Assembly (NCBI RefSeq): GCF_001936615.1
Contig: NZ_MLBF01000001.1
Coordinates: 124,001-188,000 of the forward strand
Origin: Desulfosporosinus metallidurans
Lineage (GTDB): Bacteria > Bacillota > Desulfitobacteriia > Desulfitobacteriales > Desulfitobacteriaceae
DNA: 64,000 nt
Direction of reading: 5' to 3'
The position numbers and the translations under genes were made by a program. The notes beneath the pieces are model-generated. The model was not told the origin of the DNA, made no database searches, and saw only the letters and a program-made list of their open reading frames with translations. Below are positions 9,496-19,859 of the stretch, piece after piece; position 1 is the first letter of the stretch; each line of letters starts with the position of its first letter.

Positions 9496-10377
9496 TTACG
9501 TAAGTTCTTGACCTGAATCCAAAACCCCTTTTAAAGCAGCCAGGGCAACCTCAAGCTGAGAATCATCCGGTTCCCGCGTGGTTAATTTCTGTAATAATAA
9601 ACCAGGTACAATAAGCCAACGAAACCACGGTGATTCTAAATGTCGCGCTGAAAATTTTAGAATTTCGTAAGCGATCCCCGCCACGAAAGGCATGAGCAAT
9701 ATTCGGGAAATTATACGCCACCATAAGGGGTGCAAACCCACAAAAGCGAATACAAAGATGCTGACTACGACTACAATCAGAAGGAAACTCGTCCCGCAAC
9801 GCGGATGCAACCTGGGAAATGGACGCGTGTTTTCTACCGTTAGCTCTTTACCCGCTTCATAGGCAAAAATTGCTTTATGCTCTGCGCCATGATACTGGAA
9901 AACCCGTTGAATATCTTTAACTCGTGAAATGAGCAAAATATAGAGGAAAAAGACAACCAGACGTATTGCCCCCTCCAAAAGATTTTGCCATACGACCCCT
10001 GTGACCTTCCCTTGAAGCAAATGAGCCATTCCAGTCGGCAATCCCACAAAAAGAAGAAGACCCAAGCCAAAAGCGAACCCTATGGTTAACGCCAATTCCC
10101 AAAACCCCAATTCTTCTTCGCCCTCTTCTTCTCCCATTGAACGGTTGGCCGAAAAGGTCAAGGCCCGAGTTCCTACAATCAATGAATCTACAAGCGCCAC
10201 AAACCCTCGAATCAACGGTAACTTAAATACTGGTTTTGCCGCCCAGGTATTTAACCCTACGTGCGTTACCTCAATCTCACCATTTGGCAGCCTGACCGCA
10301 ATAGCGCTTTCTCGGGGCCCACGCATCATGACTCCCTCTATGACAGCTTGCCCGCCATATTGGACCGGTCTACCCAT
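9496..10377 (-). CDS. DUF1385 membrane protein (YqhQ-like)
   Basis: A 293-residue integral membrane protein of the DUF1385 family, whose function is unknown. The conserved N-terminus GGQAVIEGVMMRGP and the mid-protein YHGAEHKAIFAYE and FPRLHPRCGTSFLL blocks are diagnostic. Four or five hydrophobic segments are visible between about residues 90 and 270. In many Clostridia it sits between rpmE and prfA as here. The histidines and cysteine of HGAEHK and HPRCGT could bind metal, but this is conjecture. Confidence 0.85.
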   Translation of the reverse strand: MGRPVQYGGQAVIEGVMMRGPRESAIAVRLPNGEIEVTHVGLNTWAAKPVFKLPLIRGFVALVDSLIVGTRALTFSANRSMGEEEGEEELGFWELALTIGFAFGLGLLLFVGLPTGMAHLLQGKVTGVVWQNLLEGAIRLVVFFLYILLISRVKDIQRVFQYHGAEHKAIFAYEAGKELTVENTRPFPRLHPRCGTSFLLIVVVVSIFVFAFVGLHPLWWRIISRILLMPFVAGIAYEILKFSARHLESPWFRWLIVPGLLLQKLTTREPDDSQLEVALAALKGVLDSGQELT

Positions 10378-10407
10378 CCTACGTCCTCCTCATCTAATAT
10401 ATTGAGG

Positions 10408-10500
10408 TCTGATGCGCGATGTTCGAGGCGTGAAGGCTTTATATCGAGACGCGATGCTCGATGCCCGATGCTCGAAGGTTAAATATCGCGCCTCGCGCTT
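10408..10500. repeat. Cluster of GCGATG(T/C)TCGA short repeats
   Basis: This gap contains four or five degenerate tandem copies of a roughly 10-base unit, for example gcgatgttcgag, gcgatgctcga and cccgatgctcga. It lies between rpmE and the DUF1385 gene. Composition and sequence are unlike the flanking genes. It may be a REP-like dispersed repeat. Confidence 0.6.
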
Positions 10501-10520
10501 CTCTATGGCACATTTACGCA

Positions 10521-10546
10521 AAAAGCAGAGCTTGCGCTCTGCTTTT
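10521..10546 (-). terminator. Intrinsic terminator of rpmE (bidirectional shape)
   Basis: A perfect 11-base inverted repeat, AAAAGCAGAGC/GCTCTGCTTTT, with a four-base loop lies 28 bases after the rpmE stop. The T-tract is part of the stem base. Confidence 0.85.
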
Positions 10547-10573
10547 CCACCAGCAACGACCGCAGGCCGTTGT

Positions 10574-10771
10574 TTACATCCCATATTTCTTTTTAAACCG
10601 ATCAACCCGTCCGCCGGCATCGACAAACCGCTGTACCCCGGTATAGAAGGGATGGCATTTCGAACAAATTTCCACTTTAATGTCTTTTCGTGTACTTGCT
10701 GTTTGGATGATTTCCCCGCAAGCACATGTCATCGTGGTTTGTTCGTATTTCGGGTGAATTTTTTCTTTCAT
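10574..10771 (-). CDS. rpmE: 50S ribosomal protein L31, zinc-binding type
   Basis: A 65-residue L31 of the zinc-containing C+ form, with cysteines C16, C18, C36 and C39 arranged as CxC...CxxC. The sequence runs from MKEKIHPKY to VDRFKKKYG, the family's full extent. L31 bridges the large and small subunits at the central protuberance. In Bacillus rho lies immediately upstream; here glpX is directly upstream and rho is missing. A strong terminator follows. Confidence 0.97.
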   Translation of the reverse strand: MKEKIHPKYEQTTMTCACGEIIQTASTRKDIKVEICSKCHPFYTGVQRFVDAGGRVDRFKKKYGM

Positions 10772-10907
10772 GTCTTCACCTTCTTTCCCATTTGGATCAA
10801 GGCGCTTTTTTGCCGCACCTGTTCGAGTAACATTTCATTTCCAGTCAACTCTTACTATTCTAGCATAACTATACTTAACTGGTCAAGATCCCATTTCTGA
10901 AAAGAGA

Positions 10908-11879
10908 TCAACAGCCTTTCATAGCATATTTCGGTTTCTTGTCAAAGGTGTGACGTGCTTCGATAAAGCGAACCGTCCCTGTTTTCCCCCGAATGACCAC
11001 GGTGTGTGTCAATGCCCCTTTGGAGGTGAAGGTGACCCCACGCAGCAAAGGGCCCTCTGTAATCCCTGTAGCCGCAAAAAAGACGTCATCACTGCTTACT
11101 AAGTCGTCCATCATTAATAATTTTTGCACATCCTCAATCCCTAAGGATTTAGCGCGGGCGACATCGTCTTCATTTTCAGGCCAAAGACGACCTTGCATTT
11201 CTCCCCCCAGGCAACGAAGGGCTGCTGCAGCTAAGACACCTTCAGGCGCTCCACCTATTCCCATCATCATGTCCACCCCAGTATCTTCAAACGCGCAGGC
11301 CACAGCCGGGGAAACATCTCCGTCTGTGATGAGACGAATCCTCGCTCCACAAGCACGCACTTCCTGAATCAATTTCTGATGGCGCGGACGATCCAAAATC
11401 ACAACCGTCATGTCTGCCATACTTTTCCCCAACGCTTGAGCCACATTAGAGACGTTTTCGGCCACGGTTGCATCCAAACTAATCCGTCCAACAGCGGCTG
11501 GGCCTACCGCGATCTTATCCATATACATATCTGGTGCATGAAGTAGGCACCCCTTCGTGGCAATCGCCACAACAGCAATTGCCCCAGCAACCCCCTTGGC
11601 GACAATATTGGTTCCTTCTAGGGGATCGACGGCAACGTCCAATTCTGGACTTTCTCCATTTCCGACACGTTCTCCAATATAGAGCATCGGGGCCTCGTCC
11701 ATTTCCCCTTCTCCAATTACCACCGTGCCATCCATGTGTATCGTGTCAAACACCGCCCGCATCGCTTCAACAGCAGCATTATCAGCCTCGTCCTTATTGC
11801 CGAGGCCCACCCAACGTGCTGAGGCCAATGCTGCAGCCTCTGTCACTCTAGCAAATTCCATTGTAAGTTCTCTTTCCAA
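10908..11879 (-). CDS. glpX: Fructose-1,6-bisphosphatase class II
   Basis: A 323-residue GlpX phosphatase that hydrolyses fructose 1,6-bisphosphate in gluconeogenesis. Metal-binding elements [10 protein letters not shown] (about 57-66) and VDPLEGTN (about 86-93) are visible, as is the [15 protein letters not shown] block. The TTG start at 11879 follows AGGAGGG by seven bases; an ATG six codons later has no comparable site. It belongs with the downstream-facing fba and fsa genes functionally, but a terminator-like hairpin (12082-12121) separates it from fsa. Confidence 0.95.
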   Translation of the reverse strand: MERELTMEFARVTEAAALASARWVGLGNKDEADNAAVEAMRAVFDTIHMDGTVVIGEGEMDEAPMLYIGERVGNGESPELDVAVDPLEGTNIVAKGVAGAIAVVAIATKGCLLHAPDMYMDKIAVGPAAVGRISLDATVAENVSNVAQALGKSMADMTVVILDRPRHQKLIQEVRACGARIRLITDGDVSPAVACAFEDTGVDMMMGIGGAPEGVLAAAALRCLGGEMQGRLWPENEDDVARAKSLGIEDVQKLLMMDDLVSSDDVFFAATGITEGPLLRGVTFTSKGALTHTVVIRGKTGTVRFIEARHTFDKKPKYAMKGC

Positions 11880-12081
11880 TTTCTAGCCCTCCTAATTTCT
11901 CTATCGAACTAATCTTGTTTCGTCTCACCCTTTTGTCAAACACACGCATTAAGACTGAGACTATCCTTCATGTATTTCAAATTATGCCATCACATTTATC
12001 GTTAATAAGTTTATTGTGCCATACTTTTATGGTGATTTCAACCCTCATTAAGTTGACCAAACCCTCGGATTCGCAAAAAGG

Positions 12082-12121
12082 TTGGCATCAACTTATCTGT
12101 AGTTAGACAAGCAGATGCCAA
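12082..12121 (-). terminator. Intrinsic terminator after fsa
   Basis: On the minus strand TTGGCATC pairs with GATGCCAA, with a further internal stem, and CCTTTTTG follows. It lies 38 bases beyond the fsa stop in a 279-base gap before glpX; I see nothing else in that gap. Confidence 0.7.
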
Positions 12122-12158
12122 TCATGCATTAAACAACCAAGTTTTTACGAACTAAATC

Positions 12159-12797
12159 TCAAAGTTTCTTCCAATCCGCCAAAAACTTTTCTATCCCAAT
12201 ATCTGTCAGAGGGTGACGGAATAATTGCCTTAAGACCCCATAAGGGACTGTTGCATAATCTGCTCCCAATTTAGCAGCTTCCGTAACATGAACAGGATTT
12301 CGAATGCTCGCTGCAATAATTTTGGTTTCGAGGTCATTGACCTGAAAAATCTCGCACATATCAGCTAACAAATTCAGCCCATTTTCCCCGATATCATCCA
12401 GTCGCCCTAGAAATGGACTAACATAGGTAGCGCCCGCACGCGCGGCCAATAGAGCTTGATTCGCTGCAAATACAAGCGTAACATTTGTCTTGATTTTCTC
12501 CGCACTTAATACCTTGACAGTTTTCAGTCCGGCTTCAGTCATAGGAATTTTGATCACGATATTGGGATGAATACCCGCCAACACATGCGCTTCCTGTAAC
12601 ATTCCTTCATGATCAAGGGCTATCACTTCTGCGCTTATGGGTCCATCAACAATGCCTGTCACAGTTTTGAGAAGTTCGTGGAAGTCCTTGCCTTCTTTAG
12701 CTACTAGACTGGGATTCGTCGTTAAACCAGCAATAACTCCCATATCCCAAGCCTGTTTAATTTCTTCAATATTAGCAGAATCCAAAAAAAATTGCAT
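12159..12797 (-). CDS. fsa: Fructose-6-phosphate aldolase / short transaldolase
   Basis: A 212-residue short transaldolase-family protein with the Schiff-base lysine K83 in NIVIKIPMT and the [10 protein letters not shown]-terminus. This subgroup includes both transaldolases of the pentose phosphate pathway and fructose-6-phosphate aldolases, and motif reading alone does not separate them. B. subtilis TalA (YwjH), at the equivalent place next to fba, is a transaldolase. It follows fba closely and is probably co-transcribed with it. Confidence 0.9.
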   Translation of the reverse strand: MQFFLDSANIEEIKQAWDMGVIAGLTTNPSLVAKEGKDFHELLKTVTGIVDGPISAEVIALDHEGMLQEAHVLAGIHPNIVIKIPMTEAGLKTVKVLSAEKIKTNVTLVFAANQALLAARAGATYVSPFLGRLDDIGENGLNLLADMCEIFQVNDLETKIIAASIRNPVHVTEAAKLGADYATVPYGVLRQLFRHPLTDIGIEKFLADWKKL

Positions 12798-12819
12798 ACG
12801 GCTGCCTTCTTTCTATTAT

Positions 12820-13674
12820 TTACGCCTTCCCATTACTGCCGAAGACCCGTATCTTCTCGCGTATGATTGCTGTTGCAGCTTCCCGAGCGGGGCCCAACAT
12901 TTTACGCGGGTCAATTTCTTTGGCATTTCCTTCAAGCACTGCGCGGGCAGCTCTTACAAACGCTTCCCGAATATTAGTGTCAATGTTAACTTTGCAAACC
13001 CCTCGTGAAATCGCCTCCCTCAGCGCATCATCGGGCACTCCCGAAGATCCATGTAACACAATCGGAGTCGAAATCTGCTCCCGAATCTTTGTTAATCGTT
13101 CAAAGTCAAGTTTAGGAATCCCAATGTATTGACCATGTGCTGTCCCTATAGCAATTGCGAGCGCATCTACCTGCGTTGCTTGAACAAAGTGCTTCGCTTC
13201 AGCTGGATCTGTAAACAAGGCCTCTCGTTCGCTCACGGTAATGTCATCCTCTGTGCCACCGATTTTGCCCAATTCAGCCTCTACAGAGAGCCCCAAAGGC
13301 CGAACTGCTTCAATCACTTTATTGGTTAACGCGATATTGTCTTCTAATGGCAGTTTCGACCCATCAATCATTACGGAAGAAAATCCATTACGAGCACACT
13401 GCATGACCTGGGCAAAACTAGTCCCATGATCCAGATGCAAGGCAATAGGAACATTCGCGTTGCTGGCAGCAACTTTAGTTAAAGCCGTGATGTACTCAAT
13501 TCCAGCATATTTTATTGCACCTTGGCTAGCCTGAATAATAACTGGAGCATTTTCAGCCTCTGCTGCAGCGACTATGGCTTGGACAATCTCCATATTGTTA
13601 CAGTTAAAAGCCCCCACCGCATAATGTTCTTTTTGTGCTTTTTCTAGTAACTGAGTCATCGATACTAACGCCAT
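12820..13674 (-). CDS. fba: Fructose-bisphosphate aldolase class II
   Basis: A 284-residue zinc-dependent aldolase that cleaves or forms fructose 1,6-bisphosphate. Visible elements are HLDHGTSF with catalytic D82 and metal ligand H83, the IGTAHGQY histidine and the LHGSSGVPD phosphate/metal loop. Length fits FbaA. Its start overlaps the last ten bases of the zinc-ribbon protein upstream, so that protein and aldolase are coupled. The run spo0F-x-fba-fsa-glpX follows the Bacillus order with murA and rho removed. Confidence 0.96.
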   Translation of the reverse strand: MALVSMTQLLEKAQKEHYAVGAFNCNNMEIVQAIVAAAEAENAPVIIQASQGAIKYAGIEYITALTKVAASNANVPIALHLDHGTSFAQVMQCARNGFSSVMIDGSKLPLEDNIALTNKVIEAVRPLGLSVEAELGKIGGTEDDITVSEREALFTDPAEAKHFVQATQVDALAIAIGTAHGQYIGIPKLDFERLTKIREQISTPIVLHGSSGVPDDALREAISRGVCKVNIDTNIREAFVRAARAVLEGNAKEIDPRKMLGPAREAATAIIREKIRVFGSNGKA

Positions 13675-14354
13675 TTTTCTTCCTCCTTATTTGTTTTTGA
13701 AATGTGTTGACCTCGCAGCGGACTATTAATTCGCCAAGTTTTATTCTCTTCCAGATACATTGAATTTATTCCTTCAACCTGTCGAACATTATCCGCACTG
13801 TCCGCATATATGACCCCTACGGCCTCACAGCATTCACAATAAAGTTCAATACGGTCTGGTAACAACTCATAGGATAACTGCCGGTTTCCACAAGCACACC
13901 CTAAATCTCCTTGCTTGGTCAGATGGTGAAGATGATCTAAAATACGAAGCATCACTTCTGGATTTTCGAACTCTTCCTCATAACCCAAATCTATGGCCAA
14001 CTCTCCAATGGATTTTTCACGTTCATGACACGCTTGGGTGACTTTCTGTTTAGGACCGATATATCCCACCGACGCTCCCACGACTGGGCAGGCCAACGGC
14101 AAAGCCTCTTTTCCCCAAATGGCATGGCGGCTTAATCTTAAATAATGGGTCTCCCCACAGTAGGCACAAACATGAGCGACGTTGAACTGTTGACGGTTCC
14201 GGCTCGTTATCGACGCAAGTTGAAGACCGCAACTAGCACAAAACAAGTCCTTACGTCCTCGCCGAGAAAATGCAAAGAGAGAGAGGGCATGAAATTCTAG
14301 CTCCCCGCATTGGGAACACTGAATGGCTATCGTCGTGTTTGTCGTTAGAATCAT
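13665..14354 (-). CDS. Hypothetical protein with multiple CxxC zinc-ribbon motifs
   Basis: A 229-residue protein that I do not recognise as a named family. Cysteine pairs appear as CSQC and CASC (about 12-46), CAYC (about 64-67), CAC near 153 and CECC near 174-177, so at least two zinc ribbons are likely. A helical stretch at about 105-145 separates the ribbon groups. I chose ATG 14354, preceded by AGGTGGG, over a GTG three codons earlier. The gene overlaps fba and lies after the spo0F terminator. B. subtilis has no counterpart at this place. No enzymatic motif is visible; nucleic-acid or protein binding is only a possibility. Confidence 0.7.
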   Translation of the reverse strand: MILTTNTTIAIQCSQCGELEFHALSLFAFSRRGRKDLFCASCGLQLASITSRNRQQFNVAHVCAYCGETHYLRLSRHAIWGKEALPLACPVVGASVGYIGPKQKVTQACHEREKSIGELAIDLGYEEEFENPEVMLRILDHLHHLTKQGDLGCACGNRQLSYELLPDRIELYCECCEAVGVIYADSADNVRQVEGINSMYLEENKTWRINSPLRGQHISKTNKEEEKWR

Positions 14355-14455
14355 AAGTCCCACCTCTTCCTACTGATTATACTTCGTCGTGCAAGAAGAT
14401 TCTCCTGCCTTTCAGTTAACAAAAAAGTGTGAACCCGTGAAAAGCGACGACAAAA

Positions 14456-14484
14456 AGAGGTCGGCACAATAGGTGCTAACCTCT
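14456..14484 (-). terminator. Intrinsic terminator of spo0F
   Basis: AGAGGT...GCAC pairs with GTGC...ACCTCT on the minus strand and is followed by TTTTTGTCG, 35 bases after the spo0F stop. Confidence 0.8.
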
Positions 14485-14518
14485 AAGTAAAATGATCTCC
14501 TTAAAAGACGTCCTTCCG

Positions 14519-14881
14519 CTATGTTGTCTTTAAAACTCCGCCCACCCTTTCTCGCAACTCAAATAAATCAAAAGGTTTACCTATGTAATAGAGAATTCCA
14601 AGTTCCTTGGCTTGTTCCATATTCTGAGCATCCCCGTAAGCCGTCATCATAATCACGCCGACTTCCTGGTCCACAGAACGAATCTGTGCTAATGTTTCTA
14701 TGCCGTTCATTCCAGGCATTTTCATATCCATCAAAATAAGATCTGGTTCAAAGGTTTTGAGTAACTGAAGAGCTTCTTCTCCATTAGCGGCCATTTCCAC
14801 CAAATGTTTATCTTCCCTGAAAGTTTCAAAGAGCAGGCGACGTACGCCCAGTTGATCATCTACTACTAGAATCTTAGCCAC
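14519..14881 (-). CDS. spo0F: Sporulation phosphotransferase response regulator Spo0F
   Basis: A 120-residue stand-alone receiver domain. The acidic pocket D8-D9, phospho-acceptor D52 in LMDMKMPG, T80 and K102 are all present. In sporulation phosphorelays Spo0F passes phosphate from sensor kinases to Spo0B and so to Spo0A. Many Clostridia lack the full relay, so the assignment rests on size, sequence and position beside fba as in Bacillus. No spo0B is in the window. The sensor kinase at 43652-44845 is a possible partner only by type. Confidence 0.85.
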   Translation of the reverse strand: MAKILVVDDQLGVRRLLFETFREDKHLVEMAANGEEALQLLKTFEPDLILMDMKMPGMNGIETLAQIRSVDQEVGVIMMTAYGDAQNMEQAKELGILYYIGKPFDLFELRERVGGVLKTT

Positions 14882-14899
14882 TCACTACATCCCTTTCCC

Positions 14900-16111
14900 T
14901 CAAGATTGTACTGAATGTGAATCTTCTGTATAAATAGGCATAATTCCTTCTTCTATAACTCGTTCTGACAACATTTGTCCATCTTTTCGATATCTCCTGA
15001 GAATCCTAGGATTTGCCACAGTCCGGCGCAAAGGTAATTTAACCTCTTCTCCCAGCGCGCATTCCATCATTCCCACATCAAGCACGGTAAGCTGCATACC
15101 AATTTTCCCGGCAACACGCACTGTCCGCCCTTTCAGTTCCACCCGTTCTTGACCGAGGTAGATACCGAACAGCGCCACAAAATTCTTAACCACGATTTTG
15201 ATAAAATCGATCCCTCCTTGAGGGACAAAGTGGGGGGCTACGCCAAATCCATCTGCATATCCCACCGGGATCACCGCCAGCTGTGTTTCTTTCTTCGTAT
15301 GATATATGCTTTGATACCCCACATCCGTCCCTTTAGGGACTTTACGCAGATGAACAATCTGACTTATAGCAGTCCAAGGGTCTTCCAACCTTAATTTCCC
15401 ACTAAAACCTTGCCCAGGATAATGCCCAATCAATAATGTCCCAATACGCACAAAGTCATGATGCCACTCTGGATGATCAAGAAATGCCGCGCTGTTACAG
15501 ACATGTTTCCAAACCGGGTGGATTCCCCCTTCTTCAAGACGAGCGGTAAACTCCTCGAAACGTTCGTATTGCCTCAAAGTATAGGGTTGATCCCTTTGGG
15601 CGGCACGAGCGAAATGGGTATATACACCTGCAACTTTAAGATGAGGAGCGCTTGACAAAGCCGCAATAAGCTCTCCTAATTCTGAAAGTCGAAATCCTGT
15701 TCTCCCCATGCCAGTCTCAACTTTTATATGCATCTGCACGTTTTGCTGGGGTTCCAGTTCCATATTTGAACAAATCTCATTCAATTCCGAGATCGAAGAC
15801 AATTCAGAGAGTGTCAGTTGCAAATGTGCTGAGATCGCCTTGGGCCATTCCTCCTTCGTGGTCGGACCCAAGACAAGGATTAACCTCTCAATTCCATGCT
15901 CCCTCAAAATTAGCCCTTCTTCGACCCTAGTAACCGCAAACGCTTCACAGCCGGCTCCTTCTAAAGCCCGTGCAACCTCAACTGCGCCCAGACCATAGGC
16001 ATCCGCTTTTACAACTGCCATACACCTCGCTTCGGGTCGGAGATATTTAATAACTTCTTGATAGTTCCCCACTACCGCATCGAGATTAACTTCAATCCAG
16101 GTTCCAGCCAT
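14900..16111 (-). CDS. alr: Alanine racemase-family PLP enzyme
   Basis: A 403-residue fold-type III PLP enzyme for D-alanine supply to peptidoglycan. The Schiff-base lysine lies in AVVKADAYGLG near residue 35, and the catalytic tyrosine region reads VGYQSIY. The normally conserved MCMDQ segment is IGMQLTVLD here, a variation of the substrate-binding loop. ATG 16111 follows GGAGGGG by eight bases, so the 18 extra upstream residues are rejected. It begins four bases after the femX stop. The pairing of racemase with a Fem transferase fits cell-wall peptide synthesis. Confidence 0.87.
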   Translation of the reverse strand: MAGTWIEVNLDAVVGNYQEVIKYLRPEARCMAVVKADAYGLGAVEVARALEGAGCEAFAVTRVEEGLILREHGIERLILVLGPTTKEEWPKAISAHLQLTLSELSSISELNEICSNMELEPQQNVQMHIKVETGMGRTGFRLSELGELIAALSSAPHLKVAGVYTHFARAAQRDQPYTLRQYERFEEFTARLEEGGIHPVWKHVCNSAAFLDHPEWHHDFVRIGTLLIGHYPGQGFSGKLRLEDPWTAISQIVHLRKVPKGTDVGYQSIYHTKKETQLAVIPVGYADGFGVAPHFVPQGGIDFIKIVVKNFVALFGIYLGQERVELKGRTVRVAGKIGMQLTVLDVGMMECALGEEVKLPLRRTVANPRILRRYRKDGQMLSERVIEEGIMPIYTEDSHSVQS

Positions 16112-16115
16112 GGCG

Positions 16116-17198
16116 TTATCCCCTCCGTGTTCGCCGTAACTTACCGATGATTCCCTTGACAACATCCGAGTAAATCGGTTCTAAATGGTTCCAAAGGAAA
16201 TAGATCACCCTGCGATACACGAGATCCCATTCTCCGATAAACTCTGTATACTCTCCGTTAAACCCCTTCTTAAAGCGGTAAAGGCCATAAAGAGGATTGT
16301 CTTCCGTCAAGTGCCCAGGAACCCCTCGGAAGTCATAGAGAGTGCAACCCAACGACTTTGCCCAGCGAATCATTTCCCATTGAATTAAATAGTTGGGCAT
16401 GACATTGCGATGAGCGTTGGACGAAGCCCCATAGATATACCAAGCTTTATCTCCTATGACAAAAGCCAAGGTTCCGGATACAATGTTCCCTTCATACTCG
16501 GCTATGAATAACTCTCCCAGTCCTACCGGGACTAAGGAGTCATAAAGGTCTTCAAAATAAGAATAAGCTCGCACCAAGAAATGGTCGCGCTCGGTTGTTT
16601 CTTTTAAAACACGGTAAAACTCCGGTAAATCTTCGCGCGTCCCTCGCCGGATTTGTACCCCTTTTTTCTGAGCAAGGCGAATGTTGTAGCGTGTTTTTTG
16701 ATGCATATTGTCTAGGAGCGTTTGCTCATCTGGCGAGATATCTAAACGAAACACATACTTTGGTTGAACCCCTTCAAAGCCCTTACCACTCTCTGCGGAA
16801 TGAAATCCCTTGTTAAGCAAATACTGCTCCAGTTCTTTTTCTGATGACGGCACATCTGGGTCAATCTTTAAAAAAATCGCTCCCCGGGTTTTCGCCAACT
16901 TGCGGATTTCTGCCAGCACCAAATCGAACAGCTCCACATTCCCCCAGTCCAGCACAGGACCGCGTGAAGCGTAAAAAATAGGGATTCCAACAACTGGAAT
17001 TTTACGTTCGAGAAGTGAGGCAACAGCCACAATTTCTCCATTTTCTTCAACAACTAACCGCCAGGGTACCCATCCAGTACGGCTCTTAATCTCTCCCCAC
17101 TCCCAAGACTGGAGCACATGCCCTTTCGGAGCCTTGGCCAAAAAAGCATTGAACCGCGAATGTTCACGTTTATCGATCCATCTTGCAACATAGGCCAT
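16116..17198 (-). CDS. FemX/FemAB-family peptidyl transferase
   Basis: A 360-residue protein with the two-domain GNAT-like fold of Fem transferases, which add amino acids from aminoacyl-tRNA to the peptidoglycan stem peptide or lipid II. Recognisable parts are the N-terminal LQSWEWGEIKSRTGW (about 30-44), YIYGASSNAHRNVMPNYLIQW (about 255-275, given in part) and the C-terminal GLYRFKKGFNG. No coiled-coil arm of the seryl-tRNA-like kind is obvious. It is transcribed with the racemase gene. Which amino acid it adds cannot be read from the sequence. Confidence 0.88.
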   Translation of the reverse strand: MAYVARWIDKREHSRFNAFLAKAPKGHVLQSWEWGEIKSRTGWVPWRLVVEENGEIVAVASLLERKIPVVGIPIFYASRGPVLDWGNVELFDLVLAEIRKLAKTRGAIFLKIDPDVPSSEKELEQYLLNKGFHSAESGKGFEGVQPKYVFRLDISPDEQTLLDNMHQKTRYNIRLAQKKGVQIRRGTREDLPEFYRVLKETTERDHFLVRAYSYFEDLYDSLVPVGLGELFIAEYEGNIVSGTLAFVIGDKAWYIYGASSNAHRNVMPNYLIQWEMIRWAKSLGCTLYDFRGVPGHLTEDNPLYGLYRFKKGFNGEYTEFIGEWDLVYRRVIYFLWNHLEPIYSDVVKGIIGKLRRTRRG

Positions 17199-17445
17199 CG
17201 TTTCAGCCCCCTTCCTCTTTCCATTCTTTCCAGGGTTACAAGGCTCTAATCAACAACTTATTATTACAACAGGAAGAGTTCTTGCCATACCCTTTATCCA
17301 AGGCTTAGCAGAACTCTCCTAAGTTAGCTTACCATAATTTTCTCTTATCTGTACGTCGAAGTTCGAGATTCAAACTTCGTGCGTCGCACATTTCCCCCGT
17401 TCCAAGCCCCGGGACGCAGTATCACATAAGCGCGACGTCCAACTT

Positions 17446-19056
<1,611 letters not shown>

Positions 19057-19141
19057 TCAGACCTTTGAAGTATACCAAACATCTATTTCCTACCAAACTC
19101 CCATTTTCGACGTGAAGATTTTTACTGCTACAAAACACATA

Positions 19142-19173
19142 AATAAAGCTAGTTCGCGAGCACTAGCTTTATT
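19142..19173 (-). terminator. Hairpin, probable terminator or attenuator ahead of pyrG
   Basis: A perfect 12-base inverted repeat AATAAAGCTAGT/ACTAGCTTTATT with an eight-base loop lies about 100 bases before pyrG. On the minus strand TATGTGTTTTG follows, a weak T-tract. Confidence 0.55.
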
Positions 19174-19262
19174 CTACCAGTCAGTAAGACTATTTTTAGT
19201 CAAGACTCAAACAGGGCATTCGAGATTTGGACCAAATTTCCTTATCTCACTGCTCTATTTTA

Positions 19263-19313
19263 GCTAGACTTCCAAAGGATGTCAAGATAGAATACAACCT
19301 TTGGAAGTCTAGC
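19263..19313. repeat. 16-base perfect inverted repeat between rpoE and pyrG
   Basis: GCTAGACTTCCAAAGG and its exact complement are separated by 19 bases, starting 35 bases after the rpoE stop. No T-tract follows on either strand, so a simple terminator is not certain. Confidence 0.65.
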
Positions 19314-19347
19314 ATACTTATTATCCGCACATAATCACATTAAAAAA

Positions 19348-19755
19348 CTACCATTTCTCTCTACGTGTGCCTTCATCCGTCTCATCAAAGACCTCGTCTG
19401 TTTCTACGGCATCTTCATCCAAACTCTCTTCATCCAATTCTTCAGAATCAGACTTGTCATCTTCATCAGACGATACTTTATTCATTAAGCTAATTGGAGA
19501 CGACCGTTTTGGGGCTTTTGTCGATTCCCAAACCTTCAGGCCCCATTCGCCCCGTCCGTGAAACGTAAATCGAGTGTCTAGGTTTATCTGGGTAAGAGCT
19601 GCCGCAATCCGAATAGCCTCCTGAGAAATTCCTAAGCGTCGCAAAACCTCTTCAATCAAATTTTGGTAATGCATGGGGTTACCCTGAGTTTTAAGAACTT
19701 CATAAGCTATATCAGCTTCCGTAGGCTTGTCTTTTTTACTTAAAGAGTGGGTCAA
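19348..19755 (-). CDS. rpoE: RNA polymerase delta subunit (HARE-HTH protein)
   Basis: A protein of about 135 residues with an N-terminal HARE-HTH domain (from PTEADIAYEVL to EWGLKVWE) and a very acidic disordered tail rich in D and E, the signature of the Firmicutes delta subunit. Delta increases polymerase recycling and promoter selectivity. I favour a TTG start at 19755, which follows GGTGGAG; the ATG at 19821 adds 22 residues and lacks a ribosome site. The order argS-rpoE-pyrG matches Bacillus. Confidence 0.82.
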   Translation of the reverse strand: MTHSLSKKDKPTEADIAYEVLKTQGNPMHYQNLIEEVLRRLGISQEAIRIAAALTQINLDTRFTFHGRGEWGLKVWESTKAPKRSSPISLMNKVSSDEDDKSDSEELDEESLDEDAVETDEVFDETDEGTRREKW

Positions 19756-19859
19756 AACTCCACCGCCCTTCGTCGTTTTGAATATCACTATATTCGGCCC
19801 ACCCCTAAATATTTCCTGCATGTCATTTATTTAAACATTAAATTTTGAAAAAGTTAATC

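Noticed and set aside
12082..12121. Possible small RNA from the fsa-glpX gap
   Set aside because: The structure is better read as the fsa terminator; no promoter seen.
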